64,000 nt of DNA from Elymus sibiricus (lineage: Eukaryota > Streptophyta > Magnoliopsida > Poales > Poaceae), in the NCBI GenBank assembly GCA_039707655.1, contig CM077665.1, forward strand, positions 293,946,205 to 294,010,204, read 5' to 3'. Both the position numbers and the translations under genes were made by a program. This document shows positions 45,884 through 57,430 of this stretch, piece by piece. Under the pieces are notes generated by a model. The model saw only the letters and a list, made by a program, of their open reading frames with translations. It was not told where the DNA came from and searched no databases. The stretch's first letter is position 1. Each line of letters begins with the position of its first letter.

Positions 45884-46462
45884 TGTCGATGCACTAGGAC
45901 TGGGGTACCCAGTGCCCCTAACTTATGCACAGGCAGTAGTAGCAGAACCCATCAACATGCATACAGTCATGACCAAGACTCCGGCAAAAGAAACCTGCAT
46001 TGGCTAAGCAACGCCGGCAAGGTCGATGGAATGGCCCAGGATGGGCCCAAACCGTGCCAGTCATATCCCCGGTGCCTGCCGGGGACCAAGGTGCGCACAT
46101 CTTCAGGAAGACCCGGCAAGCCGTCCCCCGGCAGGCGCGAGCCGATCGGCCACCGCTCCACCGCATCGCAACGCCAGTCATTTGTCGATGCGGTGTCGAT
46201 CCCTTAGGTGGCTAAGTGGCTCTCGCTAAGTACGTGGTGGCGCGCTGGAAGGCAGATTATGCCCATTTGACACCCGTCCAGAGGCATGTCAAGATACTAA
46301 GAAATAGTTAGCCCAAGCGGTGGTAGAAGCTTGTCGGGTATGCACCCTCGCACGAAACCTAGGCTAGCATTTATGGCATTTTGTCTTAAGTGCCAGAGTT
46401 AGGTATGATAGCACTGTTAGCTATCTAATCACTAGGTAATGTCTGTTTTGCCACTGTGGTTG
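45884..46462 (+). repeat. 5' LTR of element F, first piece
   Basis: TGTCGATGCACTAGG to CCACTGTGGTTG pairs with the start of 61353-62250. It is interrupted by copia G and continues at 55461. Confidence 0.93.
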
Positions 46463-46831
46463 TGAAAGCACAACATGCTCCCTTGCTGGTTTTGATAATT
46501 TATGACAACATACATTGTCTCTTGGACTAACACCTTTACCTAGTGTATTTCAGATATAGTCCACAAAGAGGGATGGCAAAAGGATTGTGGAGATTGTGGA
46601 AATACCCCAAGATGCAAGGAAATGGATTGGCAAAGCATCAAGCAAGAGGACTCTACATTTTACATTTGTGAGAAATCACTTTGAGTCCATAGGAAAGCCA
46701 ATACTATTAAAAGGGGGTAAGGTTTTGATTGGTGAACAAAATGCTCATACGTGCACAAGTGATAGTCACCAAAAACACCCACAAGCTCTTCCACAAAGTC
46801 TGTCCATAGCCAAATATTCAAAATCGGTGCA

Positions 46832-47139
46832 ACCAACACTTTCCACTCGGTGCCACCGACTCCCAAACTCAGACAGACTCAGCCAAACCCTAGCCACTAC
46901 GGCGCAACCGATTCTATTTCCGGTGCCACCGAGTTTAGGTTGCCAACTTTCTGTTACGCAAATTCACAATATCGGTACCACTGAGATTGTTGGATCGGCG
47001 TCACCGAGAATGGGCAATCTGACCGTTGGTCACCTTATCGGTGCAACCGACTTTCCTATATCGGTCTCACCGAGATTCAAAAGTTGCCACCTTTTGGTCA
47101 CTTCGGTACCACCGAGATTAACACATCGGTGTCACCGAG
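46832..47139. repeat. TCGGTGCCACCGA-type palindrome array in the G U3
   Basis: Ten copies with core CGGT-N3-ACCG (centres GCC, GCA, TAC, GTC, TCT and similar) are spaced irregularly upstream of the TATA box. The 3' LTR has the same array (54281-54596). Further copies lie in the 3' untranslated part at 52810-52925. Confidence 0.88.
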
Positions 47140-47180
47140 TTGGTCATTTTGTGTGTAATGGTTGGATTTTTGGGGATGCC

Positions 47181-47188
47181 TATATATA
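47181..47188 (+). promoter_or_regulatory. TATA box of copia G 5' LTR
   Basis: TATATATA followed by CCCCTTCACC, about 40 bases downstream of the last palindrome. It is repeated at the same place in the 3' LTR (54637-54644). Confidence 0.7.
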
Positions 47189-48004
47189 CCCCTTCACCAC
47201 CACCTACTCGAAAGTGAAGCACTCAGAACTATTCCATACTTGCCCCATCCAGTTTTCTGAGAGAGAGCTACCTACCCTTGTGTTGAGGTCAAGATCTTCC
47301 ACTCCAACCATATGGACCTTGATTTCTAGCCTCCCCAAGTTGCTTTCCACCAATCCCATCTCTTCCACCAAGCCAAATCCGTGAGAGAGTGATTGTGTGT
47401 TGAGGAGTCTATCATCTTGAAGCACAAGAGCAAGGAGTTCATCGTCATTACCGAGCCTATTACCTTTTGGAGGGTGGTGCCTCCTAGATTGGTTAGGTGT
47501 CGCTTGGGAGCCTCCTACTTCGTGTTGTGGAGTTGAACCAAGAAGTTTGTAAGGGCAAGGAGATCGCCTACTTCGTGAAGATCTACCCATAGTGAGGTTA
47601 GTCCTTCGTGGACGGAAGCCGTTATGGAATAGTCAAGGTTGCTACTTCGTGGACCCTTATGGGTGGAGCCCTCCGTGGACTCTCGCGACCATTACCCTCC
47701 GTGGGTTGAAGACTCCATAAACGTGGACGTACGATAGCACCACCTATTGGAACCACGGGAAAAATCTTTGTGTCTCCAATTGTGTTTGATCTCCATATCT
47801 CTACTCTTTACTTCATGTGCAATGTCTTTACTTTCCGCTGCCATATTTGTTGACATGCATCTGTAGGGCTGTTAGACATGCTAGACTTGCTATAACTGTT
47901 AAAATCTGCCAACCAATTAACTTGGGAAAAGGTTAGGTTTTGAATTCCTGCTAGTAGTCTATTCACCCCCTCCCCTCTAGACACTCTTCTAGTGATCCCT
48001 CAAT

Positions 48005-48016
48005 TGGTATCAGAGC
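48005..48016 (+). other. PBS of copia G
   Basis: TGGTATCAGAGC, the initiator-methionine tRNA site typical of copia elements, two bases from the LTR end. Confidence 0.92.
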
Positions 48017-48056
48017 TTTGGTTTCCATTGCTTCGGTTTAATCACCGAGGAGGAAG

Positions 48057-51000
48057 ATGGATGTGTCTAGTATAGGGAGTTTGAGTTGTAGAGTGCCTAT
48101 TCTTGATGGAGAGTACTATAGTCAATGGAAAATCTTGATGCTTGAGCTGTTTAATGAATTTCAATTGAGCAAATATGTTAAGTGCCCTTATGTACCTCCC
48201 ATTGATCCTTTACATCCCACACATGAAGAGGAAATTGATATGCTATGCAATCTTAGAGCTGTTAATCTCATTGTTAGAGCATTGCCTAGAAATGTGCTTA
48301 ATCAAATGAAGAATTTTGAATGTGCTTACACTTTGTGGAATGACTTGGAGAAACGATATCCAAGTTATTCATTGAGTAATCTTGATGAAATTCTTCATAA
48401 ATCTATTGCCTTCCACAAAATGACGCCTAGTGATCCCAAGTTTGATGATTGTCTATTTGAGCTTAGAGACCTCATGCGTGCTAAAGGAGATGTCACAACT
48501 ATCAACAATATCATTATAGAGGCCCTTCGCATTCATAAACTTGAACATTGTCATGATTACCATCCTAACGAATCTCTTGTTCTTTATGACGAGGATTTCC
48601 CACTTGATGATGACAATGTGGAACATGGCTACTATGATGAAGATGAGTTGTTCGACATCGAGTATGAGAAGATCATGAAGAATCTAAGTCTCATGGCAAA
48701 CTTCAAGGATTACATGTCCGGAGGAAAAGAGTGGATTCTCGATAGCGGATGTACCGATCATATGACCGGAGAAAGAGAAATGTTTGAAGAGATCACACCA
48801 AACCATGGACCGCGAAGGTACGTAACGTTTGGAGACAACTGCAAGGGTAAGGTACTTGGTCTTGGTAAGGTGGCCATATCCCATGATAGCTCTATCCAAA
48901 ATGTTATGCTTGTTGAATCTCTTGGCTACAATCTTCTTTCCGTATCTAGACTAGCCGACTTTGGTTTTAGTGTGCTATTCACGAAAGTAGATTGCCAAGT
49001 GTTTCGTCAAGATAATCATAAAATGGTCTTTACCGGTTTTCGTAGAGGTGATCTATACATTGTCGATTTCACTAAGAGATCCAAACCTCGTACTTGTCTT
49101 ATTGCAAAATCTTCTAAAGGTTGGCTTTGGCATAGAAGACTAGGACATGTTGGCATGCGTAACTTATACAAGCTTATCAAAGGTGATCATATACTTGGTG
49201 TTAAAGATGTTATCTTTGACAAAGATAGACTTTGTAGTGCTTGTCAAGCTAGAAAGCAAGTAGGTGGAAGTCATCCCGTTAAGAATATCATGACTACTAG
49301 GAGACCACTCGAGTTACTTCACATGGATCTTTTTGGTCCCAATGCTTACAAGAGTCTCGGTGGAAATTCCTATGGTCTAGTTATAGTTGATGATTTTTTC
49401 CAGATTTACGTGGGTATTCTTTCTTGATGATAAGTCGCAGGTTCAAAAGATCTTCAAGAACTTCGCTCGCAAAGCGCAAAATCAGTTTGAAGTGAAGATC
49501 AAGAAGGTTCGGAGCGATAACGGATCGGAGTTCAAGAACACCCATGTGGGTACCTTTCTTGACGAAGAAGGTGTCTCACATGAGTTCTCAGCTACGTACA
49601 CGCCTCAACAAAATGGAGTTGTTGAGAGGAAGAACCGAACGCTTATTGAGATGGCAAGAACGATGCTTGACGAATACAAGACGCCAAGACACTTTTGGGC
49701 AGACGCCGTGGAAACGGCATGTCATGCCACGAACCGACTTTACTTGCACAAGCTTCTCGGTAAAACGGCATACGAGCTACTCACCGGTAACAAACCCCAA
49801 GTTGGATACTTCTGGGTATTCGGCTCAAAGTGCTACATTCTTGATAAGCATCGTCGTACTAAATTTGCTCCTAAATCTCATGAAGGATTCCTACTTGGTT
49901 ACGGATCGAATTCTCACACTTACCGTATCTACAACAACTTCACTCGAAAGGTTGAAGAGACGGTAGATGTGAAGTTTGATGAATCTAATGATTCGCAAGT
50001 CGAACAATTGCCAAATGATGTAGGTGATAAGGACCCTCCAGAAGCTATCCTAGATTTGCCCATCGGCAAGATTCGTCCCATGGAGGTGAAGGAAAGTACT
50101 TCATCAACTCAAGTGGAAGCCCCCACTTCACGTCAAGGTGAACCACAACATGACATGGAGGCATCCACAAGCGGTACACGACACGATGATGAAGAGGAGG
50201 AAGTACATCATGAAGATCCACCACAACCTCCTTCGCCACCACCTCAAGGGAACGACACCTTCAACAACAACGATGATGAAGGAGATGATGATGAAGAAGA
50301 AGCTCCACCATCCAACAATCGGAAGCTGACCCGAGTTCGAGCACAAGTGACCAAGAACCATCCCCTAAACCAAATCTTTGGTGATATACAAACAGGGAGA
50401 ATCACTCACTCTAAAACTCGCCTAGCTAACTTTTGTGAGCATTATTCTTTCATCTCTAGCATTGAGCCCTTGAAGGTAGAACAAGCTCTAGAAGATGCTG
50501 ATTGGGTGAACGCGATGCATGAAGAGCTTCACAACTTTGAGAGGAACGAAGTGTGGACACTCGTGGAGAAGCCCAAGGATGAGCAAAACATAATCGGAAC
50601 CAAATGGGTGTTTCGGAACAAGCAAGATGAAGACGGTCAAGTCGTATGGAACAAGGCTCATCTCGTAGCCCAAGGATATATGCAAGTCGAAGGTATGGAC
50701 TATGGTGAGACCTACGCCCCCGTTGCTAGACTTGAAGCTATTCGCATTCTTCTTGCTTATGCTAATCACCATGATATCACGCTTTATCAAATGGACATTA
50801 AAAGTGCCTTTTTAAATGGTGAGATTGAAGAAGAAGTCTATGTTAAGCAACCGGCTGGTTTTGTGAATCCTAAGAAACCTCATCATGTTTACAAGCTTCG
50901 TAAAGCCCTTTATGGTCTTAAGGAAGCCCCTCGTGCATGGTACAAATGCTTAACGAAGTTTCTCATTGAAAAAGGTTTTGAAATTGGTAAAATTGACGCA

Positions 51001-52002
51001 ACCTAATTCACTAAGAGAGTTAATGGTGAATTATTTGTGTGCCAAATCTATGTGGATGATATTATCTTTGGATCTACTAACCCACAATTTAGTGAAAGAT
51101 TTGGAAGGTTGATGTCCGAGAAGTATGGGATGTCCATGATGTGTGAGCTAAAATTCTTTCTTGGTTTGCAAATCAAGCAAACGAAAGAAGGAACTTTCAT
51201 CTCTCAAACTAAGTATACCAAGGACTTGATCAAGAAGTTCAACATGCAAGAGTGCAAAGGTATGAAAACTCCTATGCCTACTAGTGGTCATGTTGATCTT
51301 ACCAAGGAGGACGAACCGGTTGATCGAAAGGTTTATTGATCTATGATTGGTTCATTGCTATATCTATGTGCCTCTCGTCCCGATATTATGCTTAGCGCTT
51401 GCATGTGTGCTAGATATCAAGCTGCACCTAAAGAGTGTCATCTTTTGGCCGTGAAACGTATTGTGAGATATTTGATACAAACACCAAACTTTGGCATTTG
51501 GTATCCCAAAGGATCTTCCTTTAACCTTGTTGGCTATTCCGATTCGGATTATGCTGGTGACAAGGTTGATAGAAAATCCACCTCGGGTACTTGTCAATTT
51601 TTGGGTAGATCTCTTGTATCTTGGTCCTCCAAGAAACAAAACTCGGTATCTCTATCTACTGCCGAAGCTGAATATATTGCTGCTGGATCTTGTTGTGCAC
51701 AATTATTATGGATGACACAAACGCTTAAGGATTACGGAATCCATATTAGAAATGTTCCATTACTTTGTGACAATGAAAGTGCTATTAAAATTGGTCATAA
51801 TCCTGTGCAACATTCTCGAACAAAACATATTCAAGTTAGATATCATTTCATTCGTGATCATATTGCCAAAGGAGATATCAATCTTAAGCATGTTCGCACT
51901 AACAAGCAATTGGCCGATATCTTTACCAAACCACTGGATGAGAAAACATTTTGCTATTTGAGGAGTGAGTTGAACATCATTGATGCTTCAAACTTGAGCT
52001 AG
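48057..52002 (+). pseudogene. gag-pol polyprotein of copia G (one frameshift, two stops)
   Basis: The ATG at 48057 follows the PBS by 40 bases. Gag (UBN2-like) covers about residues 1-210 and lacks a CCHC zinc knuckle. The protease active site is WILDSGCTDHMTG (48732). The GAG-pre-integrase domain has LWHRRLGHVGMRNL (about 49130) and a CSACQ zinc pair. The integrase core begins LLHMDLFGP and continues SDNGSEF and GVVERKNRT after a frameshift between 49387 and 49427. RT has [19 protein letters not shown] and, after a stop at 51004-51006, YVDDIIFGSTN. A second stop at 51337-51339 precedes RNase H (NSVSLSTAEAEYIA), which ends at 52002. Few lesions indicate recent decay. Confidence 0.93.
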
Positions 52003-53905
52003 ACTCACTCGGATGCATGCAAGGGCATGAGCCTTCTTGACATTTCCATGAAGCACTAACATGTTATCTTATGCCATGGAATTCTATGCTCCCTTGTATT
52101 GCATCTAATCTTTTGTAGGTACTTGGAAGAACTTCATTCCACAAGATTGCCCTCAACTCAAATCATAAGCAATCTTGTCATGACCAAGTATCCACAATCC
52201 CTCTTGGTGATGGAAGGAAGAAGATAACTTAACCATATCCTTGACATATACTTGATGTGATCATTGCTAAATCTCTATTGGTATCATGTCAAATGGATAT
52301 ATCTATTGCTCTTCCTTGCATGACTAACCTATGTAGGTGACAAGTGTACTCAAACGAGAAGGTTTGCCCCCAACTCAAGATGATCTTCATCAACCTCGAG
52401 CATCCTCAACAAGTTCACCTACAAGCCTCGTCATCAACATCACTCAAAGGTATGCACTCATATCCTTGAAAAGGCTTTACTCCAAGTCATGAGCTAAAGC
52501 AACTCAAGTGATATGAAGACATTAAAATGCTTAATCGAAAAATGGTAACCCCATTTTGAGCTTAACGTAGAGTATGACCTATGATCAAGTATTCTTGCTT
52601 GGCTCCTAAGTCAATATACTCTAATATATGTGACCTAGTCACCGCCCATCATCTAGTTAAGTATTTTGGATGGTTCACTTTCTATTTTGCGAAGACTTCT
52701 TGGAACCACTCAAATCTTCTCTAGTTGATATCCCTTTGTAAAAACTTTCACATTCCCTTTGAATTTTTTTTTTAAACAGAAACTTGGTCTCTTATTTCTT
52801 TTCTGTTTTAGTCGCTTTTGCCTCGGAGCCGCCGATACATATATCTCGGTTCTACCGACATTGCAGATAAGCTGCACCACAAAATCTTGGTACCACCGAT
52901 TTATCTGTCTCGGAGTCACCGATTTGTTATTTATGTTCGCAGCTGTGAATTTATATTTCTTTTGTAATCTTTTAAGCATTAATTCTGTTACTTCAATGAC
53001 CCCGTTTCAAAAAAAATCGGGGGAGAATAACAAAAGATAATCTTAGGGAGAGAAATTCTTCTCAATGATTCCCTCAGTTTTCATTTCCATGAACCCTACA
53101 TTCAATGACCCTTGTTCTCAAGGATCCCTTCCTATCAATGATCCCTGTATCTATTCCTGTGTTTGACCTTTTTGGAAATTAATGCCAAAGGGGGAGAATA
53201 CCAAAGCTTCATGCTAAAGAGGAAGATACATGCTTATGCAAAGGGGGAGATATGATCAAGGGGGAGAGCTAATATCATAAACAAGGGGAGAATATCAAAG
53301 TAGGGGGAGAAAAAATTCAACATCTAAGATGAGTTGGAAGTTTACTTTTCTCACCCTATCCAATCCCAATATCTACATGCCGAGATTCAGGGGGAGAGGA
53401 TGTTCTAATATTGTCATATCTAAGGGGAGAAAGAAATAATTTCGGAGACATATCAATCTTAAGAAATACTATATTCTATATGTTCTCCATATCTTGGTAT
53501 TTTTGAGTTCTATTGCCTTGTTGATTGGTTGAATACTCTTGTGTTTCCTAACATTGTTTTCTCAAGTGTATTTCTACTACAAGAATACTCAAGAACTCAA
53601 GGTAAGTATTTGCATCACATCTTTGGTCAAGATGATCCCTTGCTTCTTGCACATATTGTTTACAAAAGAGAAGTCTTGAACAAAGATACATCCCATTCCT
53701 ATATATTTGATGCATATAGCCAAGATACATATGACTTACTATATCCCTTCCACTACATGTGTGTCTATGCATTCCAAAGAAACTATCCTTTAAAGGAATC
53801 ACACATTTAGGGGGAGCAAATCTAAGTCATGTGTCTCTCAAAGTCTTCACTATATTCATGTATATCTTTATTTGAAGCTTTGATTGTATGTTGTCATCAA
53901 TTACC
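52003..53905 (+). other. Long 3' untranslated region of copia G
   Basis: About 1.9 kb between pol and the polypurine tract. It has at least ten GGGGGAGA-like words (for example near 53020, 53190, 53242, 53262, 53304, 53390 and 53811) and CGGT-N3-ACCG words at 52810-52925. Short ORFs (52759-53040, 53529-53810) show no known product. An envelope-like gene sits here in some SIRE elements, but I see no convincing one. Confidence 0.65.
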
Positions 53906-53919
53906 AAAAAGGGGGAGAT
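53906..53919 (+). other. Polypurine tract of copia G
   Basis: AAAAAGGGGGAGAT abuts the 3' LTR start at 53920. It is the last of many similar words upstream. Confidence 0.88.
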
Positions 53920-55455
53920 TGAAAGCACAACATGCTCCCTTGGTGGTTTTGATAATTCATGACAACATACATTGTCTCTTGGACTAACACCTTTACCTAG
54001 TGTATTTCAGATATAGTCCACTGAGAGGGCTGGCAAAAGGATTGTGGAGATTGTGGAAATACCCCGAGATGCAAGGAAATGGATTGGCAAAGCTTCAAGC
54101 AAGAGGACTCTACATTTTACATTTGTGAGAAATCACTTTGAGTCCATAGGAAAGCCAATACTATTAAAAGGGGGTAAGTTTTTGATTTGTGAACAAAATG
54201 CTCATACGTGCACAAGTGATAGTCACCAAAAACACCCACAAGCTCTTCCACAAAGTCTGTCCATAGCCAAATATTCAAAATCGGTGCAACCAACACTTTC
54301 CACTCGGTGCCACCGATTCCCAAACTCAGACAGACTCAGCCAAACCCTAGCCACTTCGGTGCAACCGATTCTATTCCGGTGCCACCGAGTTTAGGTTGCC
54401 AACTTTCTGTTACACAAATTCACAATATCGGTACCACCGAGATTGTTGGATCGGCGTCACCGAGAATGGGCAATCTGACCGTTGGTCACCTTATCGGTGC
54501 AACCAAGTTTCCTATATCGGTCTCACCGAGATTCAAAAGTTGCCACCTTTTGGTCACTTCGGTACCACCGAGATTAACACATCGGTGTCACCGAGTTGGT
54601 CATTTTGTGTGTAACGGTTGGATTTTTGGGGATGCCTATATATACCCCTTCACCACCACCTACTCGAAAGTGCAGCACTCAGAACTATTCCATACTTGCC
54701 CCATCCAGTTTTCTGAGAGAGAGCCACCTACCCTTGTGTTGAGGTCAAGATCTTCCACTCCAACCATATGGATCTTGATTTCTAGCCTCCCCAAGTTGCT
54801 TTCCACCAATCCCATCTCTTCCACCAAGCCAAATCTGTGAGAGAGTGATTGTGTGTTGAGGGGTCTATCATTTTGAAGCACAAGAGCAAGGAGTTCATCG
54901 TCATTACCGAGCCTATTACCTTTTGGAGGGTGGTGCCTCCTAGATTGGTTAGGTGTCGCTTGGGAGCCTCCTACTTCGTGTTGTGGAGTTGAACCAAGAA
55001 GTTTGTAAGGGCAAGGAGATCGCCTACTTCGTGAAGATCTACCCATAGTGAGGCTAGTCCTTCGTGGATGGAAGCCGTTATGGAATAGTCAAGGTTGCTA
55101 CTTCGTGGACCCTTATGGGTGGAGCCCTCCGTGGACTCTCGCGACCGTTACCCTCCGTGGGTTGAAGACTCCATAAACATGGACGTACGATAGCACCACC
55201 TATCGGAACCACGGGAAAAATCTTTGCGTCTCCAATTGCGTTTGATCTCCATATCTCTACTCTTTACTTCATGTGCAATGTCTTTACTTTCCGCTGCTAT
55301 ATTTGTTGACATGCATGTGTAGGGCTGTTAGACTTGCTAGACTTCCTATAACTGTTAAAATCTGCCAACCAATTAACTTGGGAAAAGGTTAGGTTTTAAA
55401 TTCCTGCTAGTAGTCTATTCACCCCCCCTCTAGACACTCTTCTAGTGATCCCTCA
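53920..55455 (+). repeat. 3' LTR of copia G
   Basis: 1536 bp, pairing base for base with the 5' LTR apart from scattered substitutions and small length changes. Confidence 0.95.
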
Positions 55456-55460
55456 GGTTG

Positions 55461-55779
55461 CCCCTTGAGCTATAAAAGGAGGCCCAAGTCAACCTAGCTA
55501 AAGATTCGGACCTTTGGACACTTGTAGTCACGTAGTAGCTCTCCCGAAGGCAACCTTGCCGGGTTTGAGCTCTGCGTGTGCTTCGTGTTCCCCCGATCAA
55601 TCCAGCAAAGCAGGAGTAGGGTTTTACGCTTCTCAACGGCCTGAACCTGGGTAAAACACCAGTGTCTCATCGTCGTGTTGTCTCACCACCTCTGCTCTTT
55701 GTGCAACATGACCTCACCCCCGTCGAACCACAAAGGGGCCGATGGCCCCATAGGTGATCGTGTGCATCGTGACCCGACA
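55461..55779 (+). repeat. 5' LTR of element F, second piece
   Basis: CCCCTTGAGC followed by TATAAAAG (55471-55478), to GTGACCCGACA. It matches the end of the 3' LTR (61932-62250). The PBS region TTTGGTGCGCCAGG follows from 55782. Confidence 0.93.
55471..55478 (+). promoter_or_regulatory. TATA box of element F 5' LTR
   Basis: TATAAAAG. Copia G inserted only about 10 bases upstream, separating the TATA box from the original U3. Confidence 0.7.
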
Positions 55780-55868
55780 TCTTTGGTGCGCCAGGTAGGG
55801 GGAGCGGCATTTGCGCGAACCTGAGTTCGTGAGCAGCGTGTCGATCTTCATCGCCATCTTCTTCCTCC

Positions 55869-57430
55869 ATGGCTCCCAAGAAGAAGCACGGCGCGATCAC
55901 GCATCCCTCCACTTCAAAGGACCCCTCGCACGCAGCTGCGGACGCCGTTGGCACCGCGGCGGCAACAAGTGAGGTGGGCGTCGTGGGCAATGTGACTGGC
56001 GCAGGCGGCGCCACCATCGTGTCCCCCGCGGCCGAAGCTGAAGCGGGGGACGCCGAAGAGGAGCAGCAGCAACAACACTTTGGAGAGCTCGGCCCCAGTG
56101 CCACAGGAGGACGACACGTTCAGTCTCCACCTCCCCGCCGCACTGGTGGCAGCGGCCGTAACAGCAGCGCCCAATCTAGGGCAAGCCGCGATCTTCCAGC
56201 TACGCCTGCCACGGGCACGGCTGATGGGCGTGTGCCTCGCCCTGGGCAAGACGGAGCGCCGAGCGGGACCGTAGACCCACAAGTTCGACCTCCTCCACGT
56301 CACACCGCCCCGGCGATCGTTGCATGGCGACAAGAATGCGGTGACGCCCCTCTTGGTTCCACCAGGAGTCGAGCGACGTCGCGATCCGCCTCTCTAGCCA
56401 TGCCGTCCACGGCAGCTGAAGCAATGGTGCGGGCCCAGCTGCTGTTAAACTTCCCACCGGCGGCTGACAAGATGGACGAGTGGAGAGCCACCATTTAGAG
56501 TCTGATCGGCTTCGTCGAAGCCAGCAAATCGCAGCTTGCGAAACCGTCGCGACGCCCGCGGATGGCGACGGCGGCCCGGACTGACGGTCGTGTGGAGGGG
56601 GCCGCGCCAACCGTGCAATCCCCTCCGCGACAACAGACCCAAAGGCAGCCACAACGAGTTTCACATGTCGACGAGCCTGACGAGGTGTCTATGGCCTCGT
56701 CTGGCCAGCACGATCGTTGGGACCAGCGGCTTGTCCTGGAGGACCGGCGGAGGGAAGACGCGCGCATCACCATAGAGCGACGTCGAGAAGCATAGCGCTA
56801 ATCCGACAGGCGCAACGGCCCAGATGCTGGCGACCCCACACCCAGTGCTGGCGGGTGCCTGCCCCATGAGGTTGGGTGCCCTGCCTTCACTCGCGAGCTG
56901 CAACAGGTCCGCTGGCCATCGGCCCGAGATTTCAAGCCTGAACTGACGGAGAAATATGACGGGAAGGTAAACCCGGTGGAATTCCTAGGCATCTATACGA
57001 TAGCCGTTCAAGCCACCGGGGGAAGAGATGAGAAGGTGCTCGCCAACTATTTCCCTTTGGCACTCAAGCCAAATGTGAGATCATGGCTGATGCACCTGCC
57101 GGAGAACTCTATTTCATCATGGGCTGACTTGTGCAATGAGTTTGTCAGCGCCTTCACAGGTGGCCACCAGCAGCCAGGACAGCCCAGCGACCTGCAAGTC
57201 CTTCCGCAGAAGGAGGGAGAAACCTTGCGGAAATACATCCAGAGGTTCAGCCGAGTACACCGCAATATTCCAGAGATACACCCCGCAGCTGTGATTGCTG
57301 CGTTCCATTCGAACGTGCGCAATAGGAGGATGCGGGCCAAGATGAATGTTAGACTCCCCAAGACCGTCAATGAGTTGTACACATTGGCAGACAAGTGTGC
57401 TCGCGCTGAGGAAGGATGGCAACTCCCCGG
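55869..57430 (+). pseudogene. gag of element F, two in-frame stops, truncated at 3' end
   Basis: The ATG at 55869 (CTCCATGGCT context) begins MAPKKKHGAITHPS. The single frame continues through an Ala/Thr-rich N-terminal part with stops at 56496-56498 and 56793-56795. The Gag core includes GRDEKVLANYFPLALKPNV and WADLCNEFVSAFTGGHQ (about 57010-57160), then GETLRKYIQRFSRVH and LYTLADKCARAEEG. At about 57425 sequence normally far downstream (RNase H) follows in another frame, so the Gag C-terminus, protease and RT are deleted. Particle assembly would need another copy. Confidence 0.85.

Larger units (their letters stand above)
46463..48002 (+). repeat. 5' LTR of copia G
   Basis: It starts TGAAAGCACAACATGC and ends CTAGTGATCCCTCA. 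U3 holds ten TCGGT-N3-ACCGA-type palindromes (46832-47139), then TATATATA at 47181-47188. Confidence 0.95.
46463..55455 (+). mobile_element. Nearly intact copia element G (SIRE/Maximus-like), 8993 bp
   Basis: The TSD GGTTG is at 46458-46462 and 55456-55460. The LTRs are 46463-48002 (1540 bp) and 53920-55455 (1536 bp), with PBS at 48005-48016 and PPT at 53906-53919. The coding region (48057-52002) has the copia order gag, protease, integrase, RT, RNase H. About 1.9 kb of untranslated sequence with repeated GGGGGAGA words precedes the 3' LTR. The RT motif YVDDIIFGSTN points to the SIRE/Maximus lineage. I counted nine LTR differences in the first 300 bp, fewest of the stack. Confidence 0.95.

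Noticed and set aside
46587..47384. 265-codon ORF in the G 5' LTR (and shorter copies at 54044-54840)
   Set aside because: It lies in U3/R across the TCGGT..ACCGA array and has no domain. The 3' LTR copy is frameshifted, so there is no sign of selection.
52759..53810. Possible envelope-like gene in the G 3' region
   Set aside because: Only 93-codon ORFs without signal peptide, membrane anchor or coiled coil that I could defend.
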